From positions 1 to 17,205 of the forward strand of contig CAZCEC010000104.1 in the NCBI GenBank assembly GCA_964497615.1: a stretch of DNA of 17,205 bases. Direction: 5' to 3'. Below the pieces are notes generated by a model. That model ran no database searches. It saw nothing but the letters and a program-made list of their open reading frames with translations, and was not told the DNA's origin. A program made the translations under genes and the position numbers. The DNA is from CAZCEC01 sp964497615 (lineage in GTDB: Bacteria; Chloroflexota; Anaerolineae; Anaerolineales; UBA6663). This document shows positions 6,772 through 13,776 of the stretch, piece after piece (the stretch's first letter is position 1; each line of letters begins with the position of its first letter).

Positions 6772-7964
6772 TCAATCAGCCTCGCGCGCCTCCGTTAGCT
6801 GCCGCAGCCGCGCCGACTCTGGCGCCAGCCGCTGGGCGACCGCCACCGCCGACCTGATAGCGCTCTCGTGGCTGTCTATGTCATGTACATAGGCGCCGGC
6901 CAGCCACACGTGTTCCCGCCCCTGCACGGCCGCCAGTCGCCGTTGGGCCTCGAAGTAGTGCACGTCCACCTTTGCGTGCTCAAATTGCGCCCAAGCATAT
7001 AACGGCTCTGGGCGCCTCGGCTCAAACGTAATCCAACTCCGGAATATGGGTTCTCGGCTCTTCCAGCTCTTCCATACTGTGTTGGCGCTGTAGCGGCCAT
7101 CAAAGCGTGTGTTGACTACCGACCAGTGATTCCGATCGGCTGGCATCAGCCGCGCGTCGCCGTGTACCGCAATCGTGGTGGGGAAATAGCCGATCTGGCC
7201 CAATATCTGGCAGACCTCCTCCGCGCCCTCGACCCCAGCTAGCAGCTTCCGGGCCGCCCATGCGCTGGTGGCCAGGATCACATGATCCACGTCCAGCGCC
7301 TGCCCAGCCGCGGTTTCCAGGCGGTAGCCTGCGCCGCGCCGAGTGAGGCCAGTCACCGCGTCGCCCGTCCGTACAACCGCCCGCGTCAGGGCCTGCGCCA
7401 GCGCGCCCACATACGCCTGCGTGCCCCCCACAATCTCTGTCCAGGACACGGGCGTCAGCCCGGCCGGCCGGTGCCAATAGGTGTAGCTGAGCACGTCGTA
7501 GGCGCTGAACGTCAGGAATTCCTCTGGCGGCACGCACCAGCCTGCCAGCAGGAACGGCATCAGGAACCGGCGCTTGAACGCCTCCGCCACAGGCAGGCCC
7601 GCCAGGTACTGCTCCACCGTCATCGTTGTGTCGCGCCCGCGCATCACGGGGCCGGCCCGATGCAGTGCGTAGGCCAGTTGCAGCAAATCTAGCACCTGGC
7701 GCGGCCCCATGGCCGACCACACCACGCGGCCCTCTCGCACTGGCGGCAGCAGGCACACATACCGATTGTCTGTCGTGTAGAAGGTGGCGGTCAACGGATA
7801 CTGGCGGACCGGCACGCCTAACCGCGTCAGCAGCCGCCCAAACGTGGGGAACATCCCGCCGGAGAAGAATTCGAAGCCCGCGTCGATGCCGATCCGCTCA
7901 CCCGCCTGCTCAACCTCCACCGTGTGCGCGTGCCCGCCCAGGCGCTCTGCCTGTTCAAAGAGCG
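6772..7964 (-). CDS. FAD-dependent amine-oxidase-like oxidoreductase, N-terminus lost in gap
   Basis: About 397 residues are readable downstream of the N-run. They begin LFEQAERLGGHAHTVEVEQA, which is the FAD-contacting strand and GG motif that normally follow about 30 residues after an N-terminal GxGxxG. The rest matches predicted NAD/FAD-binding proteins of the COG2907 type: AGFEFFSGGMFPTFGRLL, VDHVILATSAWAARKLL, and the C-terminal FAD site HVWLAGAYVHDIDSHESAIR. The N-terminal dinucleotide fold must lie in the unsequenced gap. Relatives are flavin enzymes acting on lipids or isoprenoids, often near methyltransferases or cyclopropane synthases; the methyltransferase 28 bp downstream fits loosely. 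The exact reaction is unknown. A continuous reading through the Ns into upstream DNA is an artefact. Confidence 0.85.
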
Positions 7965-7974
7965 NNNNNNNNNN
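7965..7974. other. Assembly gap (10 N)
   Basis: Ten Ns follow AGAGCG and precede AGCGCC. The true gap must be longer than 10 bp, since the FAD oxidoreductase N-terminus and the C-terminus of the membrane protein are both missing. The shared AGCG on either side may also mark a small overlap or a misjoin. Confidence 0.95.
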
Positions 7975-8195
7975 AGCGCCGCCGCCAGCGGGGCGACGAA
8001 CAGGGTCGCCATTGCATAAGGCTGGCTCCGCCGGGCACAGCCCAGCACCATCAGCACCACCGCCGCGCCCCCCGTGCACAACGACGACAGATACGGTTCG
8101 GCCGGATCGTGGTAGTTGCCGCGGACCGCAAGGAACACCACGGCCGCGCACAGCCCGGCCGCGCCCGCCCCGATAATCCCAATGCGCTTTGGCAC
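7975..8195 (-). CDS. Small integral membrane protein, C-terminus lost in gap
   Basis: This is 73 codons from a GTG at 8195, starting MPKRIGIIGAGAAGLCAAVV. Three hydrophobic stretches are visible: about 4-24, 38-54 (SSLCTGGAAVVLMVLGC) and 62-73 (YAMATLFVAPLAAA), broken by short polar loops. The simplest reading is a small multi-pass membrane protein of unknown function. The GTG lies 3 nt after the lipase stop codon with GAGG about 9 nt upstream, so it is translationally linked to the lipase gene. The first ten residues also look like the GxGxxG of an FAD protein, but what follows is unlike that fold. A chimera with the FAD gene across the gap cannot be excluded. Confidence 0.55.
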
Positions 8196-8198
8196 CCG

Positions 8199-10097
8199 TC
8201 AACCTCGGCGCCGCCTCCACACCCACCGCCCCGCCAGCGCCAGTGCTCCCAATCCGCCCACGCCCAGAACGCACACCGCCCCCAACAGCACATAGGTCGG
8301 CAGCAGGTTCGGCCGCGGCTGCGCCTCCACCGCCAGGAATGCGCTTCGCTCCACCACCGTGCCGTCTGCCAGCCGCCCCGACGCCACAATGTCAATCGCG
8401 TGCGGCCCGGCCACTATTGGCGTCCAACTGCCGTCCAATTCGCCCCCCGTCGTCGCCAGTTCCACCACCGTCGCCCCTCCCGCCGCATCCCGAATCACGG
8501 CCTGTGCCCGGTCAATTGGCACCGTCTGTCCACCCAGCCGCAGCGCCCCCGTCAGCTTCACCGTTTCGCCCATGCGCGGCAGCAGCACGCTCGCCTCTGC
8601 CTGTAGGGCCGCACCGCCCTCCAGGTAAGCCGTCAGAGCATAGTCCGCCCCGCCGTCCGGCGTGTTCGCCGTCGCCGCCAGCGTCACCGCCCATGCCCCC
8701 GGGCTGGGATTAGAGAAACCGTAACCCAGGTGAACCAGCGTCTCGGGGTCATCCACGCTGACCACCCCGTTGGTCGTGGGGTCCAGCAAGATGACATTCC
8801 CCGACGCCCCCCGCACGGATACCGTCAGCGAATTCGACGCATCGAACAGAGCGAAGCTGGCTACGGTGATGCCGGGTTCGATCTGGATGGTATGCGCCGT
8901 GCTGGCCCCCCGGACCACGTTACCCGTGAAAACGCGCGCAAACGCCAGCGTCTCCGCGCCCGCCAGCGCCACCACCGGGTCCTCCGCCGCCGTGAATGAG
9001 CCGGGCGGCGTTTGCAGCAGCGGCTTCACCACTGTCTCAAAAACCTCCGGCGCCTTGTTCAATTCGTGATGCAGAAATGGCACCTCCAGCACCTCCACCG
9101 GCAGCGCCCCCGCGCTGTCCAGCGACACCAGCAGGTCGGTCGGCGTCTGCGTGCACGGCGCGCCCACCGCCTGCTCCACGGAGGTCCCCGCCACCGCGTG
9201 GTACGGCACCCCTCTCAGATGTGTCACCTGTGGATTGAAGATGCCGTTCACATAGCTCGGGCGAATCTCCAGCGTCGCCGGGTGCAGCATCCCCAGCGCG
9301 CCCGGCAGGCTGGCGCAATCGGTCCCTGCGTTGGGCGTGCCCAGCGTAATGAACTGTCCCACGTCCCGGTCTTCCATCACCCGGTCCAGGTAGTAGCGCG
9401 AGATCAGCCCGCCCATGCTGTGCGCCACCAGGTCCACCTGTTCCGCCCCCGTTTGCTGCTTCACCTCTGCGATGTAGCCCCTCAATATGTCCGCATTCTC
9501 CGCAATGGTGTTCGTCCGCGCCGTTGGATTGGTGACTTGCCCGGTGTTCATCACGCCCGCCGCTTGCCCGTCGCCCACCGCGAAGCCCGGCACCCCCATC
9601 CCCGCCAGGTATCCATCTGGTCCCAGATACGCAGACCAGGTCTGCCAGTTGGAGTTGAAGCCGTGAACCATCACGACTGGCCTTGGTGCCACCTGCACAG
9701 GCGCGCTGACCGCCCTCAGCCGCCCTCCCGCCCACGCCTCCACCATTCGCTGCCCCCGTACTGCGCCCGCTTCATCCCAGTGCCACCCCAGGCTGTAAAA
9801 CTCCGCCGTCTCGCACTCCCGTTCGCCTGCGGCCACCTCGCAGGTTGCCACCACTGCGCCGCCCGCCTCCAGCCGGAAACTCACCTCGGTTGCCGCCCGC
9901 GCCGCCTCTGGCAGCGTCAGCCGGACCCGCACTGCATCCCCATCGGTCAATGCGCTCACTCGCTCCGCGTTGTGCCCCAAGATGGCGACCTCGGCCCCAG
10001 CGGCGTCCACCGCCCACCCGCGCCCGAAGCCCGTCAGCACCACAATCAGCGCCGCCGCCACGCCCACCGCCAGCCTTCCCGCCGTCGATTGGTTCAT
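8199..10097 (-). CDS. Exported, C-terminally anchored lipase-like alpha/beta hydrolase
   Basis: This 632-aa protein has a signal peptide (about 1-30, LAVGVAAALIVVLTGFG), a small beta domain (about 35-135) and an alpha/beta hydrolase domain (about 138-365). The oxyanion HG is at 145-146 in VVMVHGFNSN and the nucleophile S227 is in LVAHSMGGLISRYY. The likely acid is D321 and the likely base H343 or H344 in FLHHELNKAP. Next come a PPC-like beta-sandwich (about 395-495) and an Ig-like domain (about 500-592). A membrane span (about 601-623) ends in WVWRRRRG, a stop-transfer tail. It probably cleaves lipid or other ester bonds on the outer face of the membrane; the substrate is unknown. GAGGTGA lies about 10 nt before the ATG. 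It leads the cluster with the membrane protein, FAD enzyme and methyltransferase. Confidence 0.88.
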   Translation of the reverse strand: MNQSTAGRLAVGVAAALIVVLTGFGRGWAVDAAGAEVAILGHNAERVSALTDGDAVRVRLTLPEAARAATEVSFRLEAGGAVVATCEVAAGERECETAEFYSLGWHWDEAGAVRGQRMVEAWAGGRLRAVSAPVQVAPRPVVMVHGFNSNWQTWSAYLGPDGYLAGMGVPGFAVGDGQAAGVMNTGQVTNPTARTNTIAENADILRGYIAEVKQQTGAEQVDLVAHSMGGLISRYYLDRVMEDRDVGQFITLGTPNAGTDCASLPGALGMLHPATLEIRPSYVNGIFNPQVTHLRGVPYHAVAGTSVEQAVGAPCTQTPTDLLVSLDSAGALPVEVLEVPFLHHELNKAPEVFETVVKPLLQTPPGSFTAAEDPVVALAGAETLAFARVFTGNVVRGASTAHTIQIEPGITVASFALFDASNSLTVSVRGASGNVILLDPTTNGVVSVDDPETLVHLGYGFSNPSPGAWAVTLAATANTPDGGADYALTAYLEGGAALQAEASVLLPRMGETVKLTGALRLGGQTVPIDRAQAVIRDAAGGATVVELATTGGELDGSWTPIVAGPHAIDIVASGRLADGTVVERSAFLAVEAQPRPNLLPTYVLLGAVCVLGVGGLGALALAGRWVWRRRRG

Positions 10098-10307
10098 AGC
10101 GCTTCTGTCACCTCATCGGTCTCCGTCCCCCAAGCCAATGCATCCTGCTGCCGTCATTGCGCATTTATCCCGCGCACGTGCGTCCTTGCGCCTCGCCGTA
10201 CCCTGCGGCCCTGGCCCATGCCTTTGCTTGTCGCCTCGATCGGGTGCTGGTAGGCCTTCTGGCGTAGCTATTCCTCGTGCCCCGTCGCGGCCTTTTTGTC
10301 TTCGTGG
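10098..10307. other. Intergenic region between comM and the lipase gene
   Basis: I see no gene in this 210-bp gap. It contains a perfect 10-bp palindrome CGCACGTGCG at 10173-10182. A purine-rich stretch with an A-run (CCACGAAGACAAAAAGG on the minus strand) directly follows the comM stop codon. No clear promoter for the lipase was found, so read-through from comM is possible. Confidence 0.5.
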
Positions 10308-11879
10308 TCACCCGCCCCGCCTCGGCCGGTACTGCACCGCCTCCGCCAGGTGCGCGGCCCCGATCCCCTCGCTCCCCGCCAGGTCCGCGATCGTCCGCGC
10401 CAGCTTCAGCACCCGGTGAAACGCCCGCGCCGAAAGTTGCATCTGGCTCATCGCCGCCCGCATCAGCGCCGTCCCCGCCTCGTCCAGCTTGCAGTGCACC
10501 CGCACCTCCGCCGGCCGCATATCCGCGTTGCTGCTGATCATCCCTGTCGCGACGCCCCGCTGTGCCGTCTCCCGCAGGCCGGCCTCCGTCCTCGCGCTCA
10601 GGAACCGCACCCGCTGCCGCTCCCGCGCCGCCTCCACCCGCGCCTGCACCGCGCTCGAAGCCTCCCCCAATCGCCCATCTGTCAGCTTCGCATAGTCCAC
10701 CCGCGGCACCTCGATGTGTATGTCAATCCGGTCCAGCAGCGGCCCGCTGATCCGCTTCTGATACCGCGTCACCGTTGCCGGTGTGCATGTACACTCCTTC
10801 ACCGGGTCCCCGTAATACCCGCACGGGCACGGGTTCATCGCCGCCACCAACTGGAAGTTCGCCGGGAACGTCAGCGTCCCCTGCGCCCGCGAGATGGTCA
10901 CCACCTTGTCTTCCAGCGGCTGCCGCATTACCTCCAGCGCCCGCGAGTTGAACTCCGGCAGCTCGTCCAGGAACAGCACTCCCCGGTGCGCCAGCGAAAT
11001 CTCCCCCGGCCGCGGGTAATTCCCCCCGCCCACCAGCCCCGCGTGCGAGATTGTATGATGCGGCGACCGGAACGGCCGGTGCTGGAGCAGGGGGGTCCCG
11101 GCCGGCAGCGCATCCGCGATCGAGTACACCCGCGTCACGTCCAGCGCCTCATCCACCGTCATCCGCGGCAGAATGCTCGGCAGCGCCCGCGCCAGCAGCG
11201 TCTTCCCCGCCCCCGGCGGCCCCGCCATCAGCACGTTGTGCCCGCCCGCCGCCGCCACCTCCAGCGCCCGCTTCACATGCTCCTGCCCCTTGATCTCGCG
11301 CAGGTCCGCCGGCACGAACCCATACGCCCCATCCGCGCTGGCCGCCGCCGTTGTCGGCGCAATCGTCATGACCCCGCTCAAATGCCGCACCAGCTCCCCC
11401 AGGTCGCTCACCGGGATCACTTCCACCCCCGGCACCAGCGCCGCTTCCGCCGCGTCGCTCGCCGGTGTGAATACGCGCTTGAACCCCTCGGCCCGCGCCA
11501 GCGCCGTCATCGGCAGCACCCCGCGCACGTGCCGCACCGCCCCATCCAACGACAATTCCCCCATCACCAGCGTCCCCTCAAAACTCTCCGGCAGAATCTG
11601 CCCCGCCGCCGCCAGCACCCCCAGCGCAATCGGCAGGTCATACGCCGGCCCCTCCTTCCGCAAGGCCGCCGGGGCCAAGTTAACTGTCACGCGTTTCTGG
11701 GGAAAGTAAAAGCCCGCATTGCGGATCGCCGCCTGCACCCGCTCGCGGCTCTCCTGCACCGCCGCATCCGGCAGCCCCACCACCACCATCGACGGCAGCC
11801 CGTTCGCCGTGTCCACCTCCACCTGCACGATGGCCCCCTCCATCCCCACCACCGCGCACGAGTACACTTTTGCCAGCAT
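10308..11879 (-). CDS. comM: ComM/YifB-family Mg-chelatase-like AAA+ ATPase
   Basis: This is a 523-aa protein of typical family length. The N-terminal ChlI/Lon-like domain (about 1-175) begins with the characteristic MLAKVYSCAVVGMEG. The AAA+ core has Walker A GPPGAGKT (220-227), Walker B VLFLDELPEF (301-310) and the conserved HHTISHAGLVGGG. The cysteine-rich MNPCPCGYYGDPVKECTC lies at 348-365. The C-terminal Mg_chelatase_C domain ends the protein. ComM is a hexameric helicase that promotes branch migration during natural transformation in studied species; a DNA-processing role is inferred here. I chose the ATG at 11879 from family alignment. It has no ribosome binding site but a promoter ending 7 nt upstream, so the mRNA is probably leaderless. 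It is transcribed divergently from the hypothetical gene at 11948. Confidence 0.93.
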   Translation of the reverse strand: MLAKVYSCAVVGMEGAIVQVEVDTANGLPSMVVVGLPDAAVQESRERVQAAIRNAGFYFPQKRVTVNLAPAALRKEGPAYDLPIALGVLAAAGQILPESFEGTLVMGELSLDGAVRHVRGVLPMTALARAEGFKRVFTPASDAAEAALVPGVEVIPVSDLGELVRHLSGVMTIAPTTAAASADGAYGFVPADLREIKGQEHVKRALEVAAAGGHNVLMAGPPGAGKTLLARALPSILPRMTVDEALDVTRVYSIADALPAGTPLLQHRPFRSPHHTISHAGLVGGGNYPRPGEISLAHRGVLFLDELPEFNSRALEVMRQPLEDKVVTISRAQGTLTFPANFQLVAAMNPCPCGYYGDPVKECTCTPATVTRYQKRISGPLLDRIDIHIEVPRVDYAKLTDGRLGEASSAVQARVEAARERQRVRFLSARTEAGLRETAQRGVATGMISSNADMRPAEVRVHCKLDEAGTALMRAAMSQMQLSARAFHRVLKLARTIADLAGSEGIGAAHLAEAVQYRPRRGG

Positions 11880-11886
11880 GGGCGGG

Positions 11887-11915
11887 AGTGTAAGCCAATC
11901 CGCCTGGTTCGGCAA
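11887..11915 (-). promoter_or_regulatory. comM promoter, predicted leaderless
   Basis: On the minus strand TTGCCG (11910-11915) and TACACT (11887-11892) are spaced 17 bp apart. Only 7 nt separate the -10 box from the ATG at 11879, so transcription should start at the start codon. This agrees with the lack of a ribosome binding site. Confidence 0.6.
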
Positions 11916-11933
11916 CGCCGGCCGCGCCCGCAC

Positions 11934-11939
11934 TATAAT
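11934..11939 (+). promoter_or_regulatory. Consensus -10 box of the divergent gene, predicted leaderless
   Basis: A perfect TATAAT lies 8 nt before the ATG at 11948 in otherwise very GC-rich DNA. There is no ribosome binding site (the sequence before the ATG is CACCTC). The -35 region is weak. Transcription should begin at about the start codon. Confidence 0.6.
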
Positions 11940-11947
11940 CTCACCTC

Positions 11948-13119
11948 ATGCCCGCCGCTCCCATCCCCACCCTCGCCGACGTCGACCGCATCACCGCCCT
12001 ATCCGACCCCGTCCTCCGCAACCTCCACATCACCCAGTGCTACCACGAGTTGGCCCAGCCGCTTGTGGCCCGCACCGGCCAGTCGGCCAACTGGTGCACC
12101 TTTGCCACCTGGGCCTCCAAGCAAGCCGGCGTCACCATCCGCAAGGAAGACCTGGCCCGCGAACTGGAACAGCGGGCCGCCCCCCGCGGCCCCGCGCCAG
12201 CCGCCGCCCCAGGCCTGGTGGCCGCCGCCCACTCAGCCGGCGCCCGCGTGGACGGCGCCGCCCTAGATCAGATCGTCTGGGAAGCCTGGAACCCCCTGGC
12301 CTCCTTCGACCGTGCCAGCGACGCCGTCGCGCGCGGCAACCGCAAAGTCTTCGCCGAGATCGGCCGCGCCTTCGCCCGCTTCCACGCCTCCTGCCTGGGC
12401 GATCTCGCCTTCGACCCCGCCCACATCGCCCTCTTCTGCGACGAGCTCCTGCCCGGCGACCCGCCCGACGGCCAGCAGTACCTGCGCCAGGCTTTCACGC
12501 GCTACTATCACGCCCTCTTCGAGCCTGATCCCAAAGCCCGCGCCGAGCTAATCCTCCTGGCCAACATCGAGATCGGCGCCCACGAGCAAACCCGCCTCCA
12601 GCCCGAAATCTTGGAGGCCATGGACGCGCCCGTCCCCGCCTCCGGGCCGTTCAAGCGCCGCCTCGCCGCCCTCATCTTCCGCCAGGGAAGCTGGCTAGCC
12701 CTCGGTGCTTGGCTCTGGTCGTGGCTTCTCCGCCGCCCCACGCCCCTCGATCTCGCCGTGGATGCATTGGTCGCCGCCCTCCAGCGCCAGGCCCGCCGCA
12801 TCACCACCGATTTTCTCATGACCCTCGACACCCCCGCCGGCCGTCTGCGCCTCGGCGCCGATCTCAGCACTCCCTTTCCGCCCTCCTTGGCTCACCTCGC
12901 CAACCCCGACCTCCTGGCCTCCTTGCCCGTCTCGACCCCACGCCCGACAGCCCGCTCGGCACTGGCGCCCTCGATTGGGCCGACCTCACCCAGCGGCTGC
13001 ACTTCATCCTCGATCTATTTCGCTGCTTCCAGGAGACGCCCGAGCTGCACCACCCCCCCTTCACCCCCGAACAGCTCACCGAGCTTCAAGCCGGCCGCCG
13101 CCCTCCCGGCCGCCTCTGA
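11948..13119 (+). CDS. Conserved-looking hypothetical protein with a one-base frameshift
   Basis: I do not recognise this family. The frame from the ATG at 11948 encodes a soluble-looking protein with SANWCTFATWASKQAGVTIR near residue 50, FAEIGRAFARFHASC near 140, LANIEIGAHEQTRLQPEI near 210 and a hydrophobic patch WLALGAWLWSWLL near 247. After LANPDLLASLP the reading turns into Pro/Ser-rich nonsense, while the frame one base earlier continues sensibly as RLDPTPDSPLGTGALDWADL to a stop at 13117-13119. Restoring one C in the CCC run at 12926-12928 gives an intact protein of about 390 aa. The shift may be a sequencing error or a real mutation. It is divergent from comM and probably shares its control region. 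Codons end mostly in C. A DNA or envelope role cannot be claimed. Confidence 0.7.
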
Positions 13120-13149
13120 ACTGGCCCCTGTCTGCGCAACGGACAACAC

Positions 13150-13178
13150 GCGCGGCCGCTGCTCAGCAGCGGCCGCGC
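13150..13178. terminator. Strong GC-rich hairpin between convergent genes
   Basis: GCGCGGCCGCTGCT (13150-13163) is the perfect reverse complement of AGCAGCGGCCGCGC (13165-13178) around a single central C, giving at least a 12-bp stem with a 5-nt loop. It lies between the end of the hypothetical gene at 13119 and the end of the small membrane gene at 13207. A bidirectional terminator is the likely role, although T-runs are absent. Confidence 0.6.
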
Positions 13179-13206
13179 CTACGCCTCCTCCGGTCCCCTT
13201 GCCCGT

Positions 13207-13431
13207 CTACCCCACCTGCGCAATCACATACACTGCCAGCGCAATCAGCCCCAGCAGGCTGGCCGTCCCCAAGGCGGGCCGCAGCCGCCGCGGCTTGTGA
13301 GCCGGGGTAGGGGGCTCGGCCTCCCCATACAGCACCCCATACGTCCAATGATCGTACGCCTGCTTGCCGATCGTCCCGCGGTAACACTCGCGCTGCACTT
13401 CCGGAAACATTGCCGACAGTTGGTCGATCAT
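13207..13431 (-). CDS. Small single-pass membrane protein, 74 aa
   Basis: The protein begins MIDQLSAMFPEVQRECYRGT. It has a charged N-terminal part (1-40), a short Pro- and Lys/Arg-rich hinge (41-53, PTPAHKPRRLRP) and one C-terminal transmembrane segment (about 54-71, LGTASLLGLIALAVYVIA). This suggests a tail-anchored protein with its N-terminus in the cytoplasm. The ATG at 13431 is chosen because GGGAGG (13437-13442) sits 5 nt upstream; an in-frame ATG at 13452 falls inside a tandem repeat. The coding reading is supported by the strong ribosome binding site and the composed amphipathic-to-membrane layout, not by homology. Function unknown. It converges with the hypothetical gene and shares a hairpin with it. 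Confidence 0.65.
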   Translation of the reverse strand: MIDQLSAMFPEVQRECYRGTIGKQAYDHWTYGVLYGEAEPPTPAHKPRRLRPALGTASLLGLIALAVYVIAQVG

Positions 13432-13450
13432 TCGCGCCTCCCGCGGAGTC

Positions 13451-13506
13451 ATCCGCCAGCGGAGCTATCCGCCAGCGGAGCCATCCGCCAGCGGAGCCAT
13501 CCGCCA
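13451..13506. repeat. 16-bp tandem repeat, 3.5 copies
   Basis: ATCCGCCAGCGGAGC(T/C) repeats at 13451-13466, 13467-13482 and 13483-13498, with a half copy at 13499-13506. Copies differ at a single base. Each has the small inverted repeat CCGC-CA-GCGG. On the minus strand the array leads into a degenerate copy (GACTCCGCGGGAGG) that contains the ribosome binding site of the small membrane gene. The rest of the 13507-13690 gap shows no gene. Confidence 0.9.
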
Positions 13507-13697
13507 CTCACCGAGGCCGTCGCTCGCCCGTCGCGCCCTGGAGCGCTTCCGGACTGTCCCCACTATACGCGCCCTGCGTGTGCGCACCGTTTGCTGACCG
13601 TGCCCCCCGCGTGGCTTGTGCGCCGTATGGGTCCCCCGCCATCTTTACCTATCTCGCCCCACTACCTGATATTCGCTGTCAAGATGGTCCTTGGGTC

Positions 13698-13725
13698 TTG
13701 AATTCGCTTAGGACGGGTGTAAACT
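13698..13725 (+). promoter_or_regulatory. Promoter of the AfsR/SARP-like regulator
   Basis: TTGAAT (13698-13703) and TAAACT (13720-13725) are spaced 16 bp apart in a locally AT-richer stretch. Predicted start is near 13732, giving a leader of about 45 nt to the GTG at 13777. Confidence 0.5.
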
Positions 13726-13740
13726 TTTAACGCACGGGTG
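13713..13740 (+). promoter_or_regulatory. Heptamer direct repeats flanking the -10 box
   Basis: ACGGGTG occurs at 13713-13719 and again at 13734-13740, exactly 21 bp apart (two helical turns), on either side of the -10 box. SARP-type DNA-binding domains are known to bind heptameric direct repeats, so autoregulation is possible. Only two copies are present. Confidence 0.35.
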
Positions 13741-13764
13741 AAGCTGTTGCCGTCCCGCTGTCTA

Positions 13765-13771
13765 GGGGAGG
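13765..13771 (+). promoter_or_regulatory. Ribosome binding site that fixes the regulator start
   Basis: GGGGAGG ends 5 nt before the GTG at 13777. This favours that start over the in-frame GTG at 13738, which has no such site and lies at the predicted transcription start. Confidence 0.75.
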
Positions 13772-13776
13772 CGGTC

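Noticed and set aside
6772..8274. Single 500-aa protein spanning the N-run
   Set aside because: The part right of the Ns in that frame is Gly/Arg-rich nonsense overlapping the end of the lipase gene; the frame is open by chance through the gap.
10285..10300. T-run on the + strand as a terminator
   Set aside because: No GC-rich hairpin precedes it, and no + strand gene ends nearby.
10296..12266. 656-codon + strand open frame opposite comM
   Set aside because: It is Arg/His/Pro-rich with no motif, and comM on the minus strand has complete Walker A, Walker B and family-specific motifs.
12930..13300. C-terminal extension of the hypothetical protein to 450 aa
   Set aside because: The sequence becomes Ser/Pro-rich without structure and runs through the hairpin and the convergent gene, whereas the neighbouring frame reads sensibly to a stop at 13119.
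13738..13776. GTG at 13738 as the start of the regulator
   Set aside because: It lies at the predicted transcription start without a ribosome binding site and adds 13 residues not expected before the family's MLEVRLLG-type start.
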